A stretch of 52,476 nt of DNA from Betaproteobacteria bacterium (GTDB lineage: Bacteria; Pseudomonadota; Gammaproteobacteria; Burkholderiales; SG8-41), in NCBI GenBank assembly GCA_016868035.1, contig VGID01000027.1, positions 1 to 52,476 of the forward strand, in the 5' to 3' direction. The position numbers and the translations under genes were made by a program. Positions within the stretch are counted from its first letter, which is position 1, and every line of letters begins with the position of its first letter. The notes under the pieces were generated by a model that ran no database searches, was not told the DNA's origin, and saw nothing but the letters and a program-made list of their open reading frames with translations. Below, in pieces: positions 1 to 8,405 of this stretch.

Positions 1-2
1 TC

Positions 3-1229
3 GACCTGCCGTGGCCGCCCGCGCGCAATCCCTGGCATCTCGAGCATGTCACCGGCGGCTCGTCGAGCGGATCGGGCGCCGCGGTCGCGGCGGGGCTCGC
101 CCCGTTCGCGCTCGGCACCGACACCGGTGGCTCGATCCGCGGGCCCGCCTCGTTCTGCGGCATCGTGGGGCTCATGCCGACCTACGGGCTGGTGAGCCGT
201 GCGGGCGTGATACCGAACTCGTTCACGTTCGACCACTGCGGGCCGATGACCTGGACGGTGGAGGACTGCGCCATCGTGTTGCAGGCGCTCGCCGGCTACG
301 ACCCTGCCGATGCCGGCAGCATCGAGACGCCGATCCCGGATTACCGCGCCGCCCTTTCCAGCGGCGTCAAGGGCCTGAAGATCGGGGTGCTGCGGCACTA
401 CTGGGAGGAGGACCTGCCTGTGCACGAGGATCTCGCGCGCGCGATGGACGAGGCGATCGTGGTCTTCCGCGGGCTGGGCGCGAAGGTCGAGGACTGCCGC
501 ACGCGCCCGATGATGGACTCGCTCGACGTGAAGATCATCATCGCGGAGAGCGAGATCTTCTCCATCCATTACCGGGACCTTGTCGCCCGGCCGGGCGATT
601 TCGGGCGTGATTTTCTCGGGCGCATCCTGCCCGCCTGCCTGTTCCAGGCCGCGGATTACGTCGCCGCCTCGCGCGAGCATCGCCGCATGATCCTGGAAGG
701 GCGCCGGCTCTACGAAAAATACGACGTGCTGCTCACCGCGGGTTTCGGCCCCGCGCCACGCATCGACGCGCACCGCACGCTGAACTTCTGGCAGAAATCC
801 AACGTCTTCACGCCCTCCAATGTTACTGCCGGCCCGGCACTCGAGCTCTGCAACGGCTTTTCGAAGTCCGGCCTGCCGCTCGGGATGCAGTTGATCGGGC
901 GGCCGTTCGACGAGGCGACCGTGCTCAGGGCCGGCCACGCGTACGAGCGGGCGACGGACTGGCGCGCGAAGCGCCCGCAACTCGCGCCCGGAGCGCCACA
1001 GCCCGCCGTGAATCCGAAGACCAACGAGCCCGACGCGTCGAGCACGGACGCCGCTACGCAGGATTTTGCGCTCGCGATGGCCAAGCGCGCGGGGCTGAAA
1101 TTGAACGAGCGCCAGCAGGCGATCCTGCTGGAATCGGCGCCACACGCGCTCGAAATGGCGAATCGCATCCGGCGGGAGCGAGACCGGTTCGAGGAGCCGG
1201 CGCTCGTGTTTCGGTTCCCGAACCAGTGA
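3..1229 (+). CDS. Amidase-signature family hydrolase with C-terminal GatC/AtzG-like tail (5' end outside window)
   Basis: The first codons in the window already read as the amidase signature. GGSSSGSGAAVAAG contains the cis-serine, and TDTGGSIRGP contains the nucleophilic serine. The catalytic lysine would lie upstream of the window. The amidase fold ends near position 990 (ATDWRAKRP). After it comes a linker rich in P, N and S, and then a helical stretch (FALAMAKRAGLKLNERQQ ... EEPALVF). That stretch resembles the small GatC/AtzG-like (DUF4089-type) partner of amidases such as AtzE, so the gene looks like a fusion of amidase and partner. 408 residues are visible. The substrate cannot be told. 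An aspartoacylase-like hydrolase and a TctC binding protein follow on the same strand, which suggests one unit for uptake and hydrolysis of an amide. Family call is firm; the tail assignment is inferred from pattern. Confidence 0.9.
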   Translation, partial: DLPWPPARNPWHLEHVTGGSSSGSGAAVAAGLAPFALGTDTGGSIRGPASFCGIVGLMPTYGLVSRAGVIPNSFTFDHCGPMTWTVEDCAIVLQALAGYDPADAGSIETPIPDYRAALSSGVKGLKIGVLRHYWEEDLPVHEDLARAMDEAIVVFRGLGAKVEDCRTRPMMDSLDVKIIIAESEIFSIHYRDLVARPGDFGRDFLGRILPACLFQAADYVAASREHRRMILEGRRLYEKYDVLLTAGFGPAPRIDAHRTLNFWQKSNVFTPSNVTAGPALELCNGFSKSGLPLGMQLIGRPFDEATVLRAGHAYERATDWRAKRPQLAPGAPQPAVNPKTNEPDASSTDAATQDFALAMAKRAGLKLNERQQAILLESAPHALEMANRIRRERDRFEEPALVFRFPNQ

Positions 1230-1262
1230 CGAGATCAATCCTCACGTTTCTGTTGATCGCAC

Positions 1263-2270
1263 ATGAGCACCGCAAAACCGTTATGGGCCGGACAGGAAGA
1301 GGGCCGCTGGTTCACCCGCATCGAAGTCACGACGATGCTGAACGGCGCGATGCTCGCGCTGCCGCTGCACGTGGTAACGGGGCGAGGGACCGGCCCAACC
1401 TTCGGCATCATCACCAACACGCACGGCGACGAGTTCCTGCCGACCACCGCGATCCGCAGGCTCATTGCGGAACTCGACACCGCGAAGCTCAAGGGCCGGC
1501 TTGCAATCGTTTCGGTGGCCAATCCGCTTGCCACCGCCGCCTTCGGCCGGCTCTCCCCCGAGCAGCACGGCAGGACCGATCTGCACGAAGTCTACCCCGG
1601 CAGTCCGCGCGGCAATGCGACCCAGATGATCGCCGCGGCAATCACGGAGAACATCATCCACCATGCCGACGCGTTCATCGATTTCCACTCGGGCGGCAGC
1701 GGCGGCCGGCTCCAGGCGCGCGCGGATTACAGCGCAAAGGCAGACGGGGAAGTTAAACGGCGCTCGCTCGAGCTCGCGCGCGCCTTCGGTATGCCCTTCG
1801 TGCACGAGAACGATCTTTCGGGAACGGCAGCGCACCACGCCAACACGCGCGGAATCCCCGCGTTCAACCCGGAGATGGGCGGCTCGTACCTCGGCCCGGA
1901 AAACACGCAACTCTACGCTGGGCAGGCGATCGACGGTTTGCGCCGCGTGATGACCGCGCTCGGCATGCTCGACGGCACGGTCAAGCCTCCGCGCCAGCTC
2001 CACTTCGGGTTGAAATCGCGGCGCGAGATCCGGCCGCGGCACAGCGGCTACCTCGTCTCCCATTTCGAGCGGCCCGACGACCTCGGCAAGCTCATCGAGG
2101 GCGGCATCAAGCTCGGCGAAATCGTCGACCTTTACAGCTACGAAGTGCTCGAGGAGCTCACCGCGCCGTGCGACGGCTACCTCTTCTTCTCCCGTTATTG
2201 CGGAGTGGTGGGCGCGGGCACGCAGGCGTTTGCGGTTGCCGAGGCCGCGACGTCACAATGGCTCGACTGA
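1263..2270 (+). CDS. Succinylglutamate desuccinylase/aspartoacylase family metallohydrolase
   Basis: A 335-residue protein of the AstE/AspA branch of the M14-like zinc carboxypeptidase fold. The zinc ligands are visible as HGDE (His54, Glu57) and the histidine of FIDFHSGG (His142). Such enzymes hydrolyse N-acyl amino acids or related amides. The start is the ATG 33 bp after the amidase stop. There is no strong Shine-Dalgarno sequence, and an ATG 24 codons further in (position 1335) is an alternative. It lies between an amidase and a TctC solute-binding protein, so I infer a catabolic operon for an imported acyl-amide or carboxylate. The exact substrate is unknown. Confidence 0.85.
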   Translation: MSTAKPLWAGQEEGRWFTRIEVTTMLNGAMLALPLHVVTGRGTGPTFGIITNTHGDEFLPTTAIRRLIAELDTAKLKGRLAIVSVANPLATAAFGRLSPEQHGRTDLHEVYPGSPRGNATQMIAAAITENIIHHADAFIDFHSGGSGGRLQARADYSAKADGEVKRRSLELARAFGMPFVHENDLSGTAAHHANTRGIPAFNPEMGGSYLGPENTQLYAGQAIDGLRRVMTALGMLDGTVKPPRQLHFGLKSRREIRPRHSGYLVSHFERPDDLGKLIEGGIKLGEIVDLYSYEVLEELTAPCDGYLFFSRYCGVVGAGTQAFAVAEAATSQWLD

Positions 2271-2354
2271 GAAGCGCACGCAGCGCAATAGGCCACGACG
2301 GGTCGTGCGGTGACGGAGCACATCGGTATTGGCCATGACGGACTGGGAGGTCAT

Positions 2355-3320
2355 ATGAAAGCAGCGATCAAATTCCTAGCGAGCGCAGTGCTCGCTGCAG
2401 CCGCGGCGACTGCGGGAGCGCAAGGTTATCCCACGAAACCCCTGCGCGTGATCGTGCCGCTCTCGCCGGGCTCCGGCGCCGACATCGCGGGCCGCATCGT
2501 GACCAAGCACATGAGCGAGGCGCTCGGCCAGCCGATCGTGGTGGACAACCGCGCAGGCGCGGGCGGCGTCATCGGCACCCAGGTGGTCGCGAAGGCGCAG
2601 CCCGATGGCTACACGCTGATGGTCCAGTCGGCATCGCACGCATCGAATCCCGCGATCTACAAGAGCCTGCCCTACGACCCGCTGAAGGACCTCGTGGACG
2701 TCGCGTTGCTCGGGGTGACGCCCTACGTGATGATCACGGCCCCCACCGGTCCCTACCGCTCGTTGAAGGCGCTGGTGGATGCCGCGCGCGCCAAACCCGG
2801 GGAGATTCCCTTCGCATCGGCAGGCCTCGGCACCGTAACGCACCTCGCGGCGGAGAATTTCGCGCAGATGGCCGGCGCGAAGATGATCCACGTGCCGTAC
2901 AAGGGATCGCCCGAGGCGATCGCCGATTCCGCCGCGGGGCGCACCGCGTTCTACATGGCGCCGATCAATACCGCGATCGGCCTGATCCGGGACGGGCGGC
3001 TCGCCGCGCTCGGGGTTTCCACCCGCCAGCGCCTGAACATGCTGCCCGCGGTGCCGACGATCGCCGAGCAGGGCTACCCGGACTACGACATGAAGCTGTG
3101 GTTCGGGATGTGGGCGCCGGCGGGCACGCCGTCCGCGATCGTACAGAGGCTGAACGGCCTGGTCGCGGCCGCGTTGCAGCGCCCCGACGTGGTCGAGCAG
3201 TTTGGAAAGCTCGGCATCGATCCGGTCACGATGAAGCCGGCGGAGTTCGCGAAGTTCGTGCGCGAGGAGATCGCCGCCAACCGGCGCATCGTCAAGCGCG
3301 CGGACATCCAGCCCCTTTGA
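2355..3320 (+). CDS. Bug/TctC family periplasmic solute-binding protein
   Basis: A 321-residue tripartite tricarboxylate transporter (TctC/Bug) receptor. The ATG at 2355 is chosen because GGAGG stands 4 nt before it and because the protein then begins with a clean Sec signal peptide (MKAAIKFL ... GAQGYP). Family marks are YPTKPLRVIVPLSPGSGAD, the VDNRAGAGG loop, DGYTLM, the ligand loop VPYKGSPEA and the ending typical of the family. These proteins bind small carboxylates or amides in the periplasm. No TctA or TctB membrane gene is nearby, so it is an orphan receptor that must share membrane components or act as a sensor. It is co-directional with the two hydrolases upstream. Confidence 0.93.
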   Translation: MKAAIKFLASAVLAAAAATAGAQGYPTKPLRVIVPLSPGSGADIAGRIVTKHMSEALGQPIVVDNRAGAGGVIGTQVVAKAQPDGYTLMVQSASHASNPAIYKSLPYDPLKDLVDVALLGVTPYVMITAPTGPYRSLKALVDAARAKPGEIPFASAGLGTVTHLAAENFAQMAGAKMIHVPYKGSPEAIADSAAGRTAFYMAPINTAIGLIRDGRLAALGVSTRQRLNMLPAVPTIAEQGYPDYDMKLWFGMWAPAGTPSAIVQRLNGLVAAALQRPDVVEQFGKLGIDPVTMKPAEFAKFVREEIAANRRIVKRADIQPL

Positions 3321-3464
3321 CGAGGAGCGCGCGACCAAACAAGACTTTCGGCCGCCGATGAACGCCGATAACCCCAACAAGCTCTTAACGGAAAAGACGT
3401 CAAGGACGTAAAGACCGCCGCGAAATTCAAGTTAGGACTCGGGATTTGATTGGCCGCGCTCGCT

Positions 3465-3488
3465 AAAAAACCCCTCCGCAGAGGGGTT
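3465..3488 (-). terminator. Rho-independent terminator of the minus-strand gene at 3559-3984
   Basis: Read on the minus strand, the stem AACCCCTC, a 4-nt loop and GAGGGGTT are followed directly by a run of T. It lies 70 bp after the stop of the secreted cupin-like gene and also separates it from the TctC gene that converges on it. Confidence 0.85.
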
Positions 3489-3558
3489 CGAGTGGATCGT
3501 CTTCCGCGGATCCGGACGGACGTCGAGCTTTCCGGATCCGCCTCTGATCCTGCCTACA

Positions 3559-3984
3559 TCATTTTTTGGGCTCTTTCACATAGTCAACGTACAGGGACAA
3601 GTCCGATTTCCCGATATTCTTGGGCGTATACGGCTTAGGCTCCGCCTGAAGAACTTTTACCTCGCCAGCTTTGAATTCAACCTTATCGGTCGTTCCGTCG
3701 GCGAAGGTGCGCTCAAGTACGCCGCTTTTCAACGGACGTATCACCCGCAACGGGCGCGGCCCGGTCGGCGCTACGTCGCCCGGCTTGAACGTGGCTTCGA
3801 ACACCCGCATGTGGTCATTTTCGAACACGGTCTTTGTCACTACCTTTCCTTTTTCCGCCTTCGCCGCGGGCGCCTCCTTCTTCGCCTCTTTCGCCTTGTC
3901 CTGCGCCGTGGCCGGTTGCACGAAGCCCGTGAAAACGAATGCGGGGACCAGAAGCGTCATCGGAATACCGGGCAAACTTTTCAT
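3559..3984 (-). CDS. Small secreted cupin-like protein
   Basis: A 141-residue protein with an N-terminal hydrophobic export signal ending near PATAQ. A lysine/alanine-rich linker (KAKEAKKEAPAAKAEKG) follows, and then a beta-rich domain of about 85 residues (FENDHMRVFEATFKPGD ... VLQAEPKPYTPKNIG) that looks like a single cupin barrel. It lacks the clear HxH metal cluster of catalytic cupins, so I propose no enzymatic activity. GGGAGGT lies 6 nt before the ATG, which supports the start. It is a single-gene unit with its own terminator, convergent to the TctC gene on its left. Confidence 0.7.
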   Translation of the reverse strand: MKSLPGIPMTLLVPAFVFTGFVQPATAQDKAKEAKKEAPAAKAEKGKVVTKTVFENDHMRVFEATFKPGDVAPTGPRPLRVIRPLKSGVLERTFADGTTDKVEFKAGEVKVLQAEPKPYTPKNIGKSDLSLYVDYVKEPKK

Positions 3985-4392
3985 TACCAGACCTCCCTGC
4001 GCGAAGCTGCGTTCAGGAAAAACCCGGCCCCGGGAACGGGGTCGAGAGCCTTGCGCCGTTTGAGAAATGCGGGACCGGCCGGAGGATGCGTATCGAACCC
4101 GGCCGCCGATGGAGTCCCCGCCGGGTGAACGGCGCGAAACCCGACGGGACCGTTTCAGTATTCGCCCGCCAGCTTACGTCAACCATACGCAGGGCTTACA
4201 AACTGCATCGTCCTGTTTCTTGAGAGCGACGCGAAACGTGCGGCGCGTAACGGCGCAACGGGAGCGACGCCGCGTTACGGAGAAATCCGGTGCGGAAACC
4301 TGGATTGGGATCGTCCGGTTCGTTCCGGTGGCGGCGCGTCCCGGCGAGCGTACCGGTGATCCTCCGGCATTCCGGGCGATGAAAAGCTTTCG
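3985..4392. other. Non-coding spacer of about 400 bp
   Basis: No gene can be supported here. It must contain the promoter of the minus-strand cupin-like gene. An imperfect inverted repeat with CGTAAC at 4246-4251 and GTTACG at 4274-4279 is visible but has no T-tract. The open frames crossing it have no ribosome-binding sites or family likeness. Confidence 0.5.
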
Positions 4393-5317
4393 CTAGTTGG
4401 CGAGCCGTATGATCCGCAACTCGCTCTTCACCGGGTCGGAAACCACCACCGCGAGTTCCTTGGCATCAGAGATGACGCAGGAATCGGCCAGGCCCCTTGA
4501 ATCCCGAGGCGAGCGTCTGCATCCCTCCCTTTGCGGTCCACCGGGCGAACGTTCCCGTGTCCCAGTCCGTGACGAGCAGGCTGCGGTCGGGAAGCTGGTA
4601 TACGCCGTCCAGCCGCCCGATGTCCCTGGACAGCGCGGTGAACTCTCCGTCGGGCCTCGGGGCGTGGATCCCGCGAGGTTGCTTCGGGGACTGGAAGCCG
4701 ACCATCAGCAGCGAGCCATCGCGGGCCGGGAAAAGTCCGTTCGGATGAATCGACCTCCCCACGAAGACGATGGTGACCTGAGGCGTGATTTTCTGGTCGA
4801 AGAAATCCGCGGGTTCCACGCGGTAGAGCTGATCAGCCCGGTTGTCGCTGACGTAGAGGGAATTTCCCAGAACCGTCGGATCGTTGGCGAAGGTGATTCC
4901 GCGCAGCTCGAGCTTCCTGCCGCGCCGTGACTTCAGGTCGAAGACCCACACCACATCAATGTCGGTGACCCACAGCCGCTCGCCCTTCACCCAGATGCCC
5001 TTGGGCTTGTGCAGGACCTCGCCGTGCGCCGGCAGGAAACGGTCCTCGAGCACCTTGCCGGCAAGCGACACCTTGCTGATCTTGCCCTTGCCGTCCTTTT
5101 CCGTCGGCTTGAGCTCGGAGCCGAACTGGCTCACGTAGAGCACCTTCGCCCTGGAATCGCAACCAACCGATTCGGGAAACGCGAAGCCCGATGCCGTCTG
5201 CTCCGAAACGACCCGCAGCCCTTTTGCTTCCTTGCCGGAAGCCTGCGCGGCGATTCCCGGAACTGCCACCGTCAAACTAACTGCAAGCACCAGAACTGCC
5301 GGTATCCCCTTGTTCAT
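4393..5317 (-). pseudogene. SMP-30/gluconolactonase-like secreted beta-propeller protein, frameshifted near its 3' end
   Basis: The start is the ATG at 5317, with GAGGAG 6 nt upstream and a Sec signal peptide (MNKGIPAVLVLAVSL ... GIAAQ). The body is a beta-propeller of the SMP-30/strictosidine-synthase type, with blades such as SVGCDSRAKVLYVSQFG, HKPKGIWVKGERLWVTDID and LYVSDNRADQLYRV. The open frame stops at 4466 with the unlikely ending GPGRFLRHL. One frame away the sequence continues with a natural family ending (LADSCVISDAKELAVVVS ... RIIRLAN) to a TAG at 4393. Removing one G from the run of four at about 4493-4496 joins the two. The gene is therefore either truncated by a recent +1 slip in a homopolymer or carries a sequencing error. 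Restored length is about 307 residues. Confidence 0.75.
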
Positions 5318-5509
5318 CGCGCTCTCCTCGTCAGTGATTTCGCGCCCCCGGCGCCGCGCTCGACATGTTACCCGTGATTTCGCCTGGGTGGCAAAGTGGG
5401 GTCGGGTGACAATTCCAGGATGCAGAAAAGTCACTCGGACCTGAAATCGCGCTGGATCGCGTCTGCTCTCCACAGCGCCCCAAAGGGCGCGGCGAGCATG
5501 AGTGCGGCC

Positions 5510-5538
5510 TTGTCTCGACGAAAATGGCCATTTATAAT
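5510..5538 (+). promoter_or_regulatory. Sigma-70-type promoter of the antitoxin-toxin operon
   Basis: TTGTCT at 5510-5515 and a perfect TATAAT at 5533-5538 are 17 bp apart. The expected transcription start, 6-7 nt after the -10 box, falls at about 5545, which is the A of the antitoxin ATG. This suggests a leaderless or near-leaderless mRNA and excludes the upstream in-frame ATG at 5524, which lies inside the promoter. Confidence 0.7.
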
Positions 5539-5544
5539 CGCAAT

Positions 5545-5790
5545 ATGGACATTTCGGTCACCGAGTTCAAGCAGCGCTGCCTGGAGATCATCCGCCGCGT
5601 CGAAAAGACCGGCCATTCCGTCGCGATTACGCGTCGCGGCAGGGTCGTCGCGCGCCTGCAACCTCCGCCGGCGGCCAGGACGCAGGCCGGACTGAAACCC
5701 TGGGAACAACTGCGCGCGTTGGGCGGCCGGCTGCTTGCCGGGCCGGGCGAGTCCGTGCTGCGCGACGAGGACTTCGAGGCGTTGCGTTGA
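5545..5790 (+). CDS. Antitoxin of the Phd/YefM family
   Basis: An 81-residue protein starting MDISVTEFKQRCLEII, the classical Phd/YefM N-terminal DNA-binding fold. The GHSVAITRRGRVVARL hairpin follows, and then a C-terminal tail (LRDEDFEALR) expected to wrap the toxin. The ATG at 5545 is preferred over 5524 because of family length and because the promoter -10 box covers 5533-5538. Its stop codon overlaps the start of the PIN toxin gene, so the two are translationally coupled. It is expected to neutralise the toxin and repress its own promoter. Confidence 0.88.
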   Translation: MDISVTEFKQRCLEIIRRVEKTGHSVAITRRGRVVARLQPPPAARTQAGLKPWEQLRALGGRLLAGPGESVLRDEDFEALR

Positions 5791-6200
5791 ATGTCCTGCT
5801 GGACACCCATATCTGGGTGTGGTGGCTGACGCCCGGCTCGCCCCTGACGCGCGTGGAGCGCAATGCGCTGGACGCCGCTGCCGAGCGGCGCGAGGTCGGT
5901 CTTGCGGCGATCAGCCTGTGGGAAGCGCAGATGCTGCACCGGAAAGGCCGCCTGGAGTTGCCGCTGCCTTTCGCCGAATGGCTCGTGCGCGCGGCAGACA
6001 GCCGGATAGTCTCGGTGATTCCGCTCGACGTCGAGACCGTGCTGGTTCTCGATTCCCTGCCACAATCCTTCCACGGCGACCCGGCCGACCGGCTGATCGT
6101 CGCTACAGCCAGGGGGCACGCGCTGCCGCTCGCGACTCGCGACACGACGATACGCCGCTCCCGACTGGTCCGCCTCTGGAAACCCGGTCAGGACTCGTGA
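5787..6200 (+). CDS. vapC: PIN-domain ribonuclease toxin (VapC type)
   Basis: A 137-residue PIN-domain protein that begins at a TTG codon sharing bases with the antitoxin stop (TTGA). No in-frame ATG precedes LLDTHIW. The acidic metal-binding residues are all present: Asp6 in LLDTHIW, Glu46 in SLWEAQ, Asp98/Asp101 in HGDPADRLI and Asp119 in LATRD. VapC toxins cleave tRNA or rRNA with Mg2+. Pairing with a Phd/YefM antitoxin rather than a classic VapB is common for this PIN subgroup. The module looks intact. Confidence 0.9.
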   Translation: MNVLLDTHIWVWWLTPGSPLTRVERNALDAAAERREVGLAAISLWEAQMLHRKGRLELPLPFAEWLVRAADSRIVSVIPLDVETVLVLDSLPQSFHGDPADRLIVATARGHALPLATRDTTIRRSRLVRLWKPGQDS

Positions 6201-6231
6201 CCGTGACGCAAGGTCTGAGGTCGGATTAACT

Positions 6232-6259
6232 CATCCCTCCGCCCTCATCCCTCATCCCT
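6232..6259. repeat. Heptad tandem repeat, four units (CATCCCT-like)
   Basis: Four consecutive 7-nt units, CATCCCT, CCGCCCT, CATCCCT, CATCCCT, fill the spacer between vapC and the converging SDR gene. No inverted partner arm is visible here. The unit resembles the one at 12148-12237. Confidence 0.75.
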
Positions 6260-6268
6260 GCCGTGGCG

Positions 6269-7045
6269 TCACCACGCAACCGACCCACCATCGACAGGAA
6301 TGATCGCTCCCGTGATGTAGTTCGACGCTTCCGAAGCGAGCAGCACCGCGATGCCTTTCAGGTCGTCCCGTCCCCCCGTGTGCCCGATCGGGATGTCGCG
6401 GTTGATCTTCTCCTTGTTGCGCTCGTAGAGCTTCTGGTTGAGCGGGGTCACGAAAAAACCCGGGCAGATGCAGTTCACATGGATGTTGTGTTGCGCCCAC
6501 TTCACCGCGAGGTCGCGCGTGAAATTGACGAGCGCGCCCTTGCTCGTCGCGTACACCACCGAGTTGTAGGCGTCGGGGTCGCGCCCGCGCAGCCCGGCGA
6601 TCGAGGCGATGTTGATGATCTTCCCCGCCTTCTTCTTGATCATCTCGCGGCCCAAGATCTGGGCGCAGATGAAGGGAGCCGTGATGTTGAGGTCCATCAC
6701 CTGCTGCCAGCGATCGAGCGGCATGTCCTCCGGCGGCGCGACCCACGCGCGGCCCGCGTTGTTCACCAGCACGTCCACGCGCCCGAATTTTTTCAGCGTG
6801 GCGTCCTTCATCGCCTCGACGTCGCCCGGCTTGGTGACGTCGCAACCCACGGCGAGCGCCTTCGCGCCGATCGCCTCGAGCTTGTGCGCCGCCTCCTCGC
6901 AGTTCTCGAGCTTGCGCGAGCAGATGACGATGCTCGAGCCTGCTTCGGCGAGCCCCGTCGCCATCTGGAAGCCGATGCCGGTCGCGCCGCCGGTGACGAC
7001 GCTCACCCGTCCTTCCAGGCTCATCAGTTGCTTGATCGTGGCCAT
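6269..7045 (-). CDS. Short-chain dehydrogenase/reductase (classical SDR)
   Basis: 258 residues. The cofactor motif TGGATGIG is at 18-25, NNAG at 95-98, the catalytic Ser at about 148 and YxxxK as Tyr165/Lys169 (YATSK). The usual ending (GAIIPVDGGS) is present. The start at 7045 is chosen because a G-rich Shine-Dalgarno (GGGGGGAAAG) precedes it; the open frame further upstream runs into the nonad repeat and is not coding. It oxidises or reduces a hydroxy/keto substrate with NAD(P). It is the last gene of a minus-strand trio with an acyl-CoA dehydrogenase and an acyl-CoA ligase, which suggests breakdown of an acyl-CoA. Confidence 0.92.
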   Translation of the reverse strand: MATIKQLMSLEGRVSVVTGGATGIGFQMATGLAEAGSSIVICSRKLENCEEAAHKLEAIGAKALAVGCDVTKPGDVEAMKDATLKKFGRVDVLVNNAGRAWVAPPEDMPLDRWQQVMDLNITAPFICAQILGREMIKKKAGKIINIASIAGLRGRDPDAYNSVVYATSKGALVNFTRDLAVKWAQHNIHVNCICPGFFVTPLNQKLYERNKEKINRDIPIGHTGGRDDLKGIAVLLASEASNYITGAIIPVDGGSVAW

Positions 7046-7069
7046 CTTTCCCCCCAAGACAGATTCAGC

Positions 7070-7220
7070 CACAGAGAACACAGAGATCACAGAGAACAAC
7101 AAGCCAGCACGGTTATCGCGAAACAGCGATTTCCTCCGAAAACCAGAGCATCTCGCGCTCCAGCCTCGTCTCTAAGCGGTGTTCGTCGGCTTCTCTCCGT
7201 GTTCTCTGTGCTCTCTGTGG
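7070..7220. repeat. Inverted pair of 9-nt tandem repeat arms (CACAGAGAA type)
   Basis: The left arm is three 9-nt units, CACAGAGAA, CACAGAGAT, CACAGAGAA (7070-7096). The right arm (7191-7217) is the reverse complement in three units. They flank about 94 bp of unique sequence and fill the spacer between the SDR and the acyl-CoA dehydrogenase. The right arm ends just before the dehydrogenase stop codon. Confidence 0.85.
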
Positions 7221-8360
7221 CTATTCGTCTTTCAACAATTGCGCGGCGATGATATTGCGCTGGATCTCGGAGGTGCCCTCGTAGATGCGCGTGATGCGCG
7301 CGTCGCGGTACGTGGTCTCGATGCCCGCTTCTCGCATGTAGCCCATGCCGCCATGGATCTGCACCGCACTGTCCACCACCTTGCCGAGCGCCTCGGTCGC
7401 GTACAGCTTCGCGGCGGAGGCTTCGAGCGTCCCGCGCTCGCCCCGCAAGATGGTCTCGATTGCGCGCGCGGTCAGCAGCCGCGCGGCGTCCCGCGCCACC
7501 GCCATGTCGGCCAGCATCCACTGCAGCCCCTGGTATTCGGAGAGCCGCCGCCCGCCCTGCGTGCGCATCCTCATGTACTCGATCGAGCGCTCGATCAGCT
7601 TGTCCATCATGCCCGCGCAGCGCGCGGCGATCGTGACACGCCCCATGGTAAGCGTCTTCAGCGCCTGCACGTAGCCCATGCCCTCCGGCCCGAGCAGATT
7701 TTCCGGCGGTACGTCGCAATCGGTGAACGCGAGCGGGGCGGTGGTGCAGCCGTGCATCCCCATCTTGAGCTCGTTGCGCCCGACGGCGAGGCCCGGAAAA
7801 CCGCGCTCGATGACGAAGGCGGAAATGCCCCGGATACCCTTCGCGCGGTCGGTGACCGCCATCACCGTGAATACGCGCGCGACCCCCGCATTGGTGACGT
7901 AGATCTTCTCCCCGTTCAGCACCCAGCGGTCGCCTTTTTTCACTGCGGTCGTGCGCAGCGCGGACGGGTCGGATCCCGCCTGCGGCTCGGTGAGCGCGAA
8001 GCAGCCGATCCACTCCCCTGTGGCCATCCTTGGCAGGTACCTGCGCTTCAGCGTCGCGGATCCGAGCGCTACGATCCCCGTGGTTGCGATTCCCGTGTGA
8101 TTCCCGATGAAGGAAGCGAAGCCGTAGTTGGTCCTGCCCATCTCCTCCTCGATCGCGCACTTGCCCGCGAGGTCGAGCCCGATGCCCCCGTACTCCTCCG
8201 GGATCGTGAGCCCGAAGAGCCCGATCCCGCGAGCTTTCGCCACCAGCTCGTCCGGGATCGCGTCGTGCTCCTCGATCCAGCGCGAGCGCGGCTCGACTTC
8301 CTTTTCGATGAAGCGCCGCACTTCCTCGCACAGCGCCCGCACTTCCGGCGACAGCTTCAA
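7221..8360 (-). CDS. Acyl-CoA dehydrogenase
   Basis: 379 residues from a TTG start. It shows the full acyl-CoA dehydrogenase layout: an N-terminal helical domain (IPEEYGGIGLDLAGK), the FAD/substrate motif CFALTEPQAGSDPSA in the middle domain, and a C-terminal helical domain with QIHGGMGYMRE and ITRIYEGTSEIQRNII. The Glu of IYEGTSE is at the usual catalytic-base region of short-chain members. I reject the in-frame ATG at 8426 because its first codons are repeat sequence; TTG at 8360 follows a G-run and gives the normal length. It introduces the alpha-beta double bond into an acyl-CoA. It is clustered with an NDP-forming acyl-CoA ligase upstream and an SDR downstream. Confidence 0.92.
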   Translation of the reverse strand: MKLSPEVRALCEEVRRFIEKEVEPRSRWIEEHDAIPDELVAKARGIGLFGLTIPEEYGGIGLDLAGKCAIEEEMGRTNYGFASFIGNHTGIATTGIVALGSATLKRRYLPRMATGEWIGCFALTEPQAGSDPSALRTTAVKKGDRWVLNGEKIYVTNAGVARVFTVMAVTDRAKGIRGISAFVIERGFPGLAVGRNELKMGMHGCTTAPLAFTDCDVPPENLLGPEGMGYVQALKTLTMGRVTIAARCAGMMDKLIERSIEYMRMRTQGGRRLSEYQGLQWMLADMAVARDAARLLTARAIETILRGERGTLEASAAKLYATEALGKVVDSAVQIHGGMGYMREAGIETTYRDARITRIYEGTSEIQRNIIAAQLLKDE

Positions 8361-8405
8361 GATCCCCCCGAAAACCCCTTCATTGCGGTTTCCAAAAGCA
8401 CTGGC

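Noticed and set aside
7045-7102. Longer N-terminus for the SDR (and the similar extension of the acyl-CoA dehydrogenase to 8426)
   Set aside because: The added residues (SVISVFSVAES, FSVLSVASAF) are translated repeat arms; good start sites lie downstream at 7045 and 8360.
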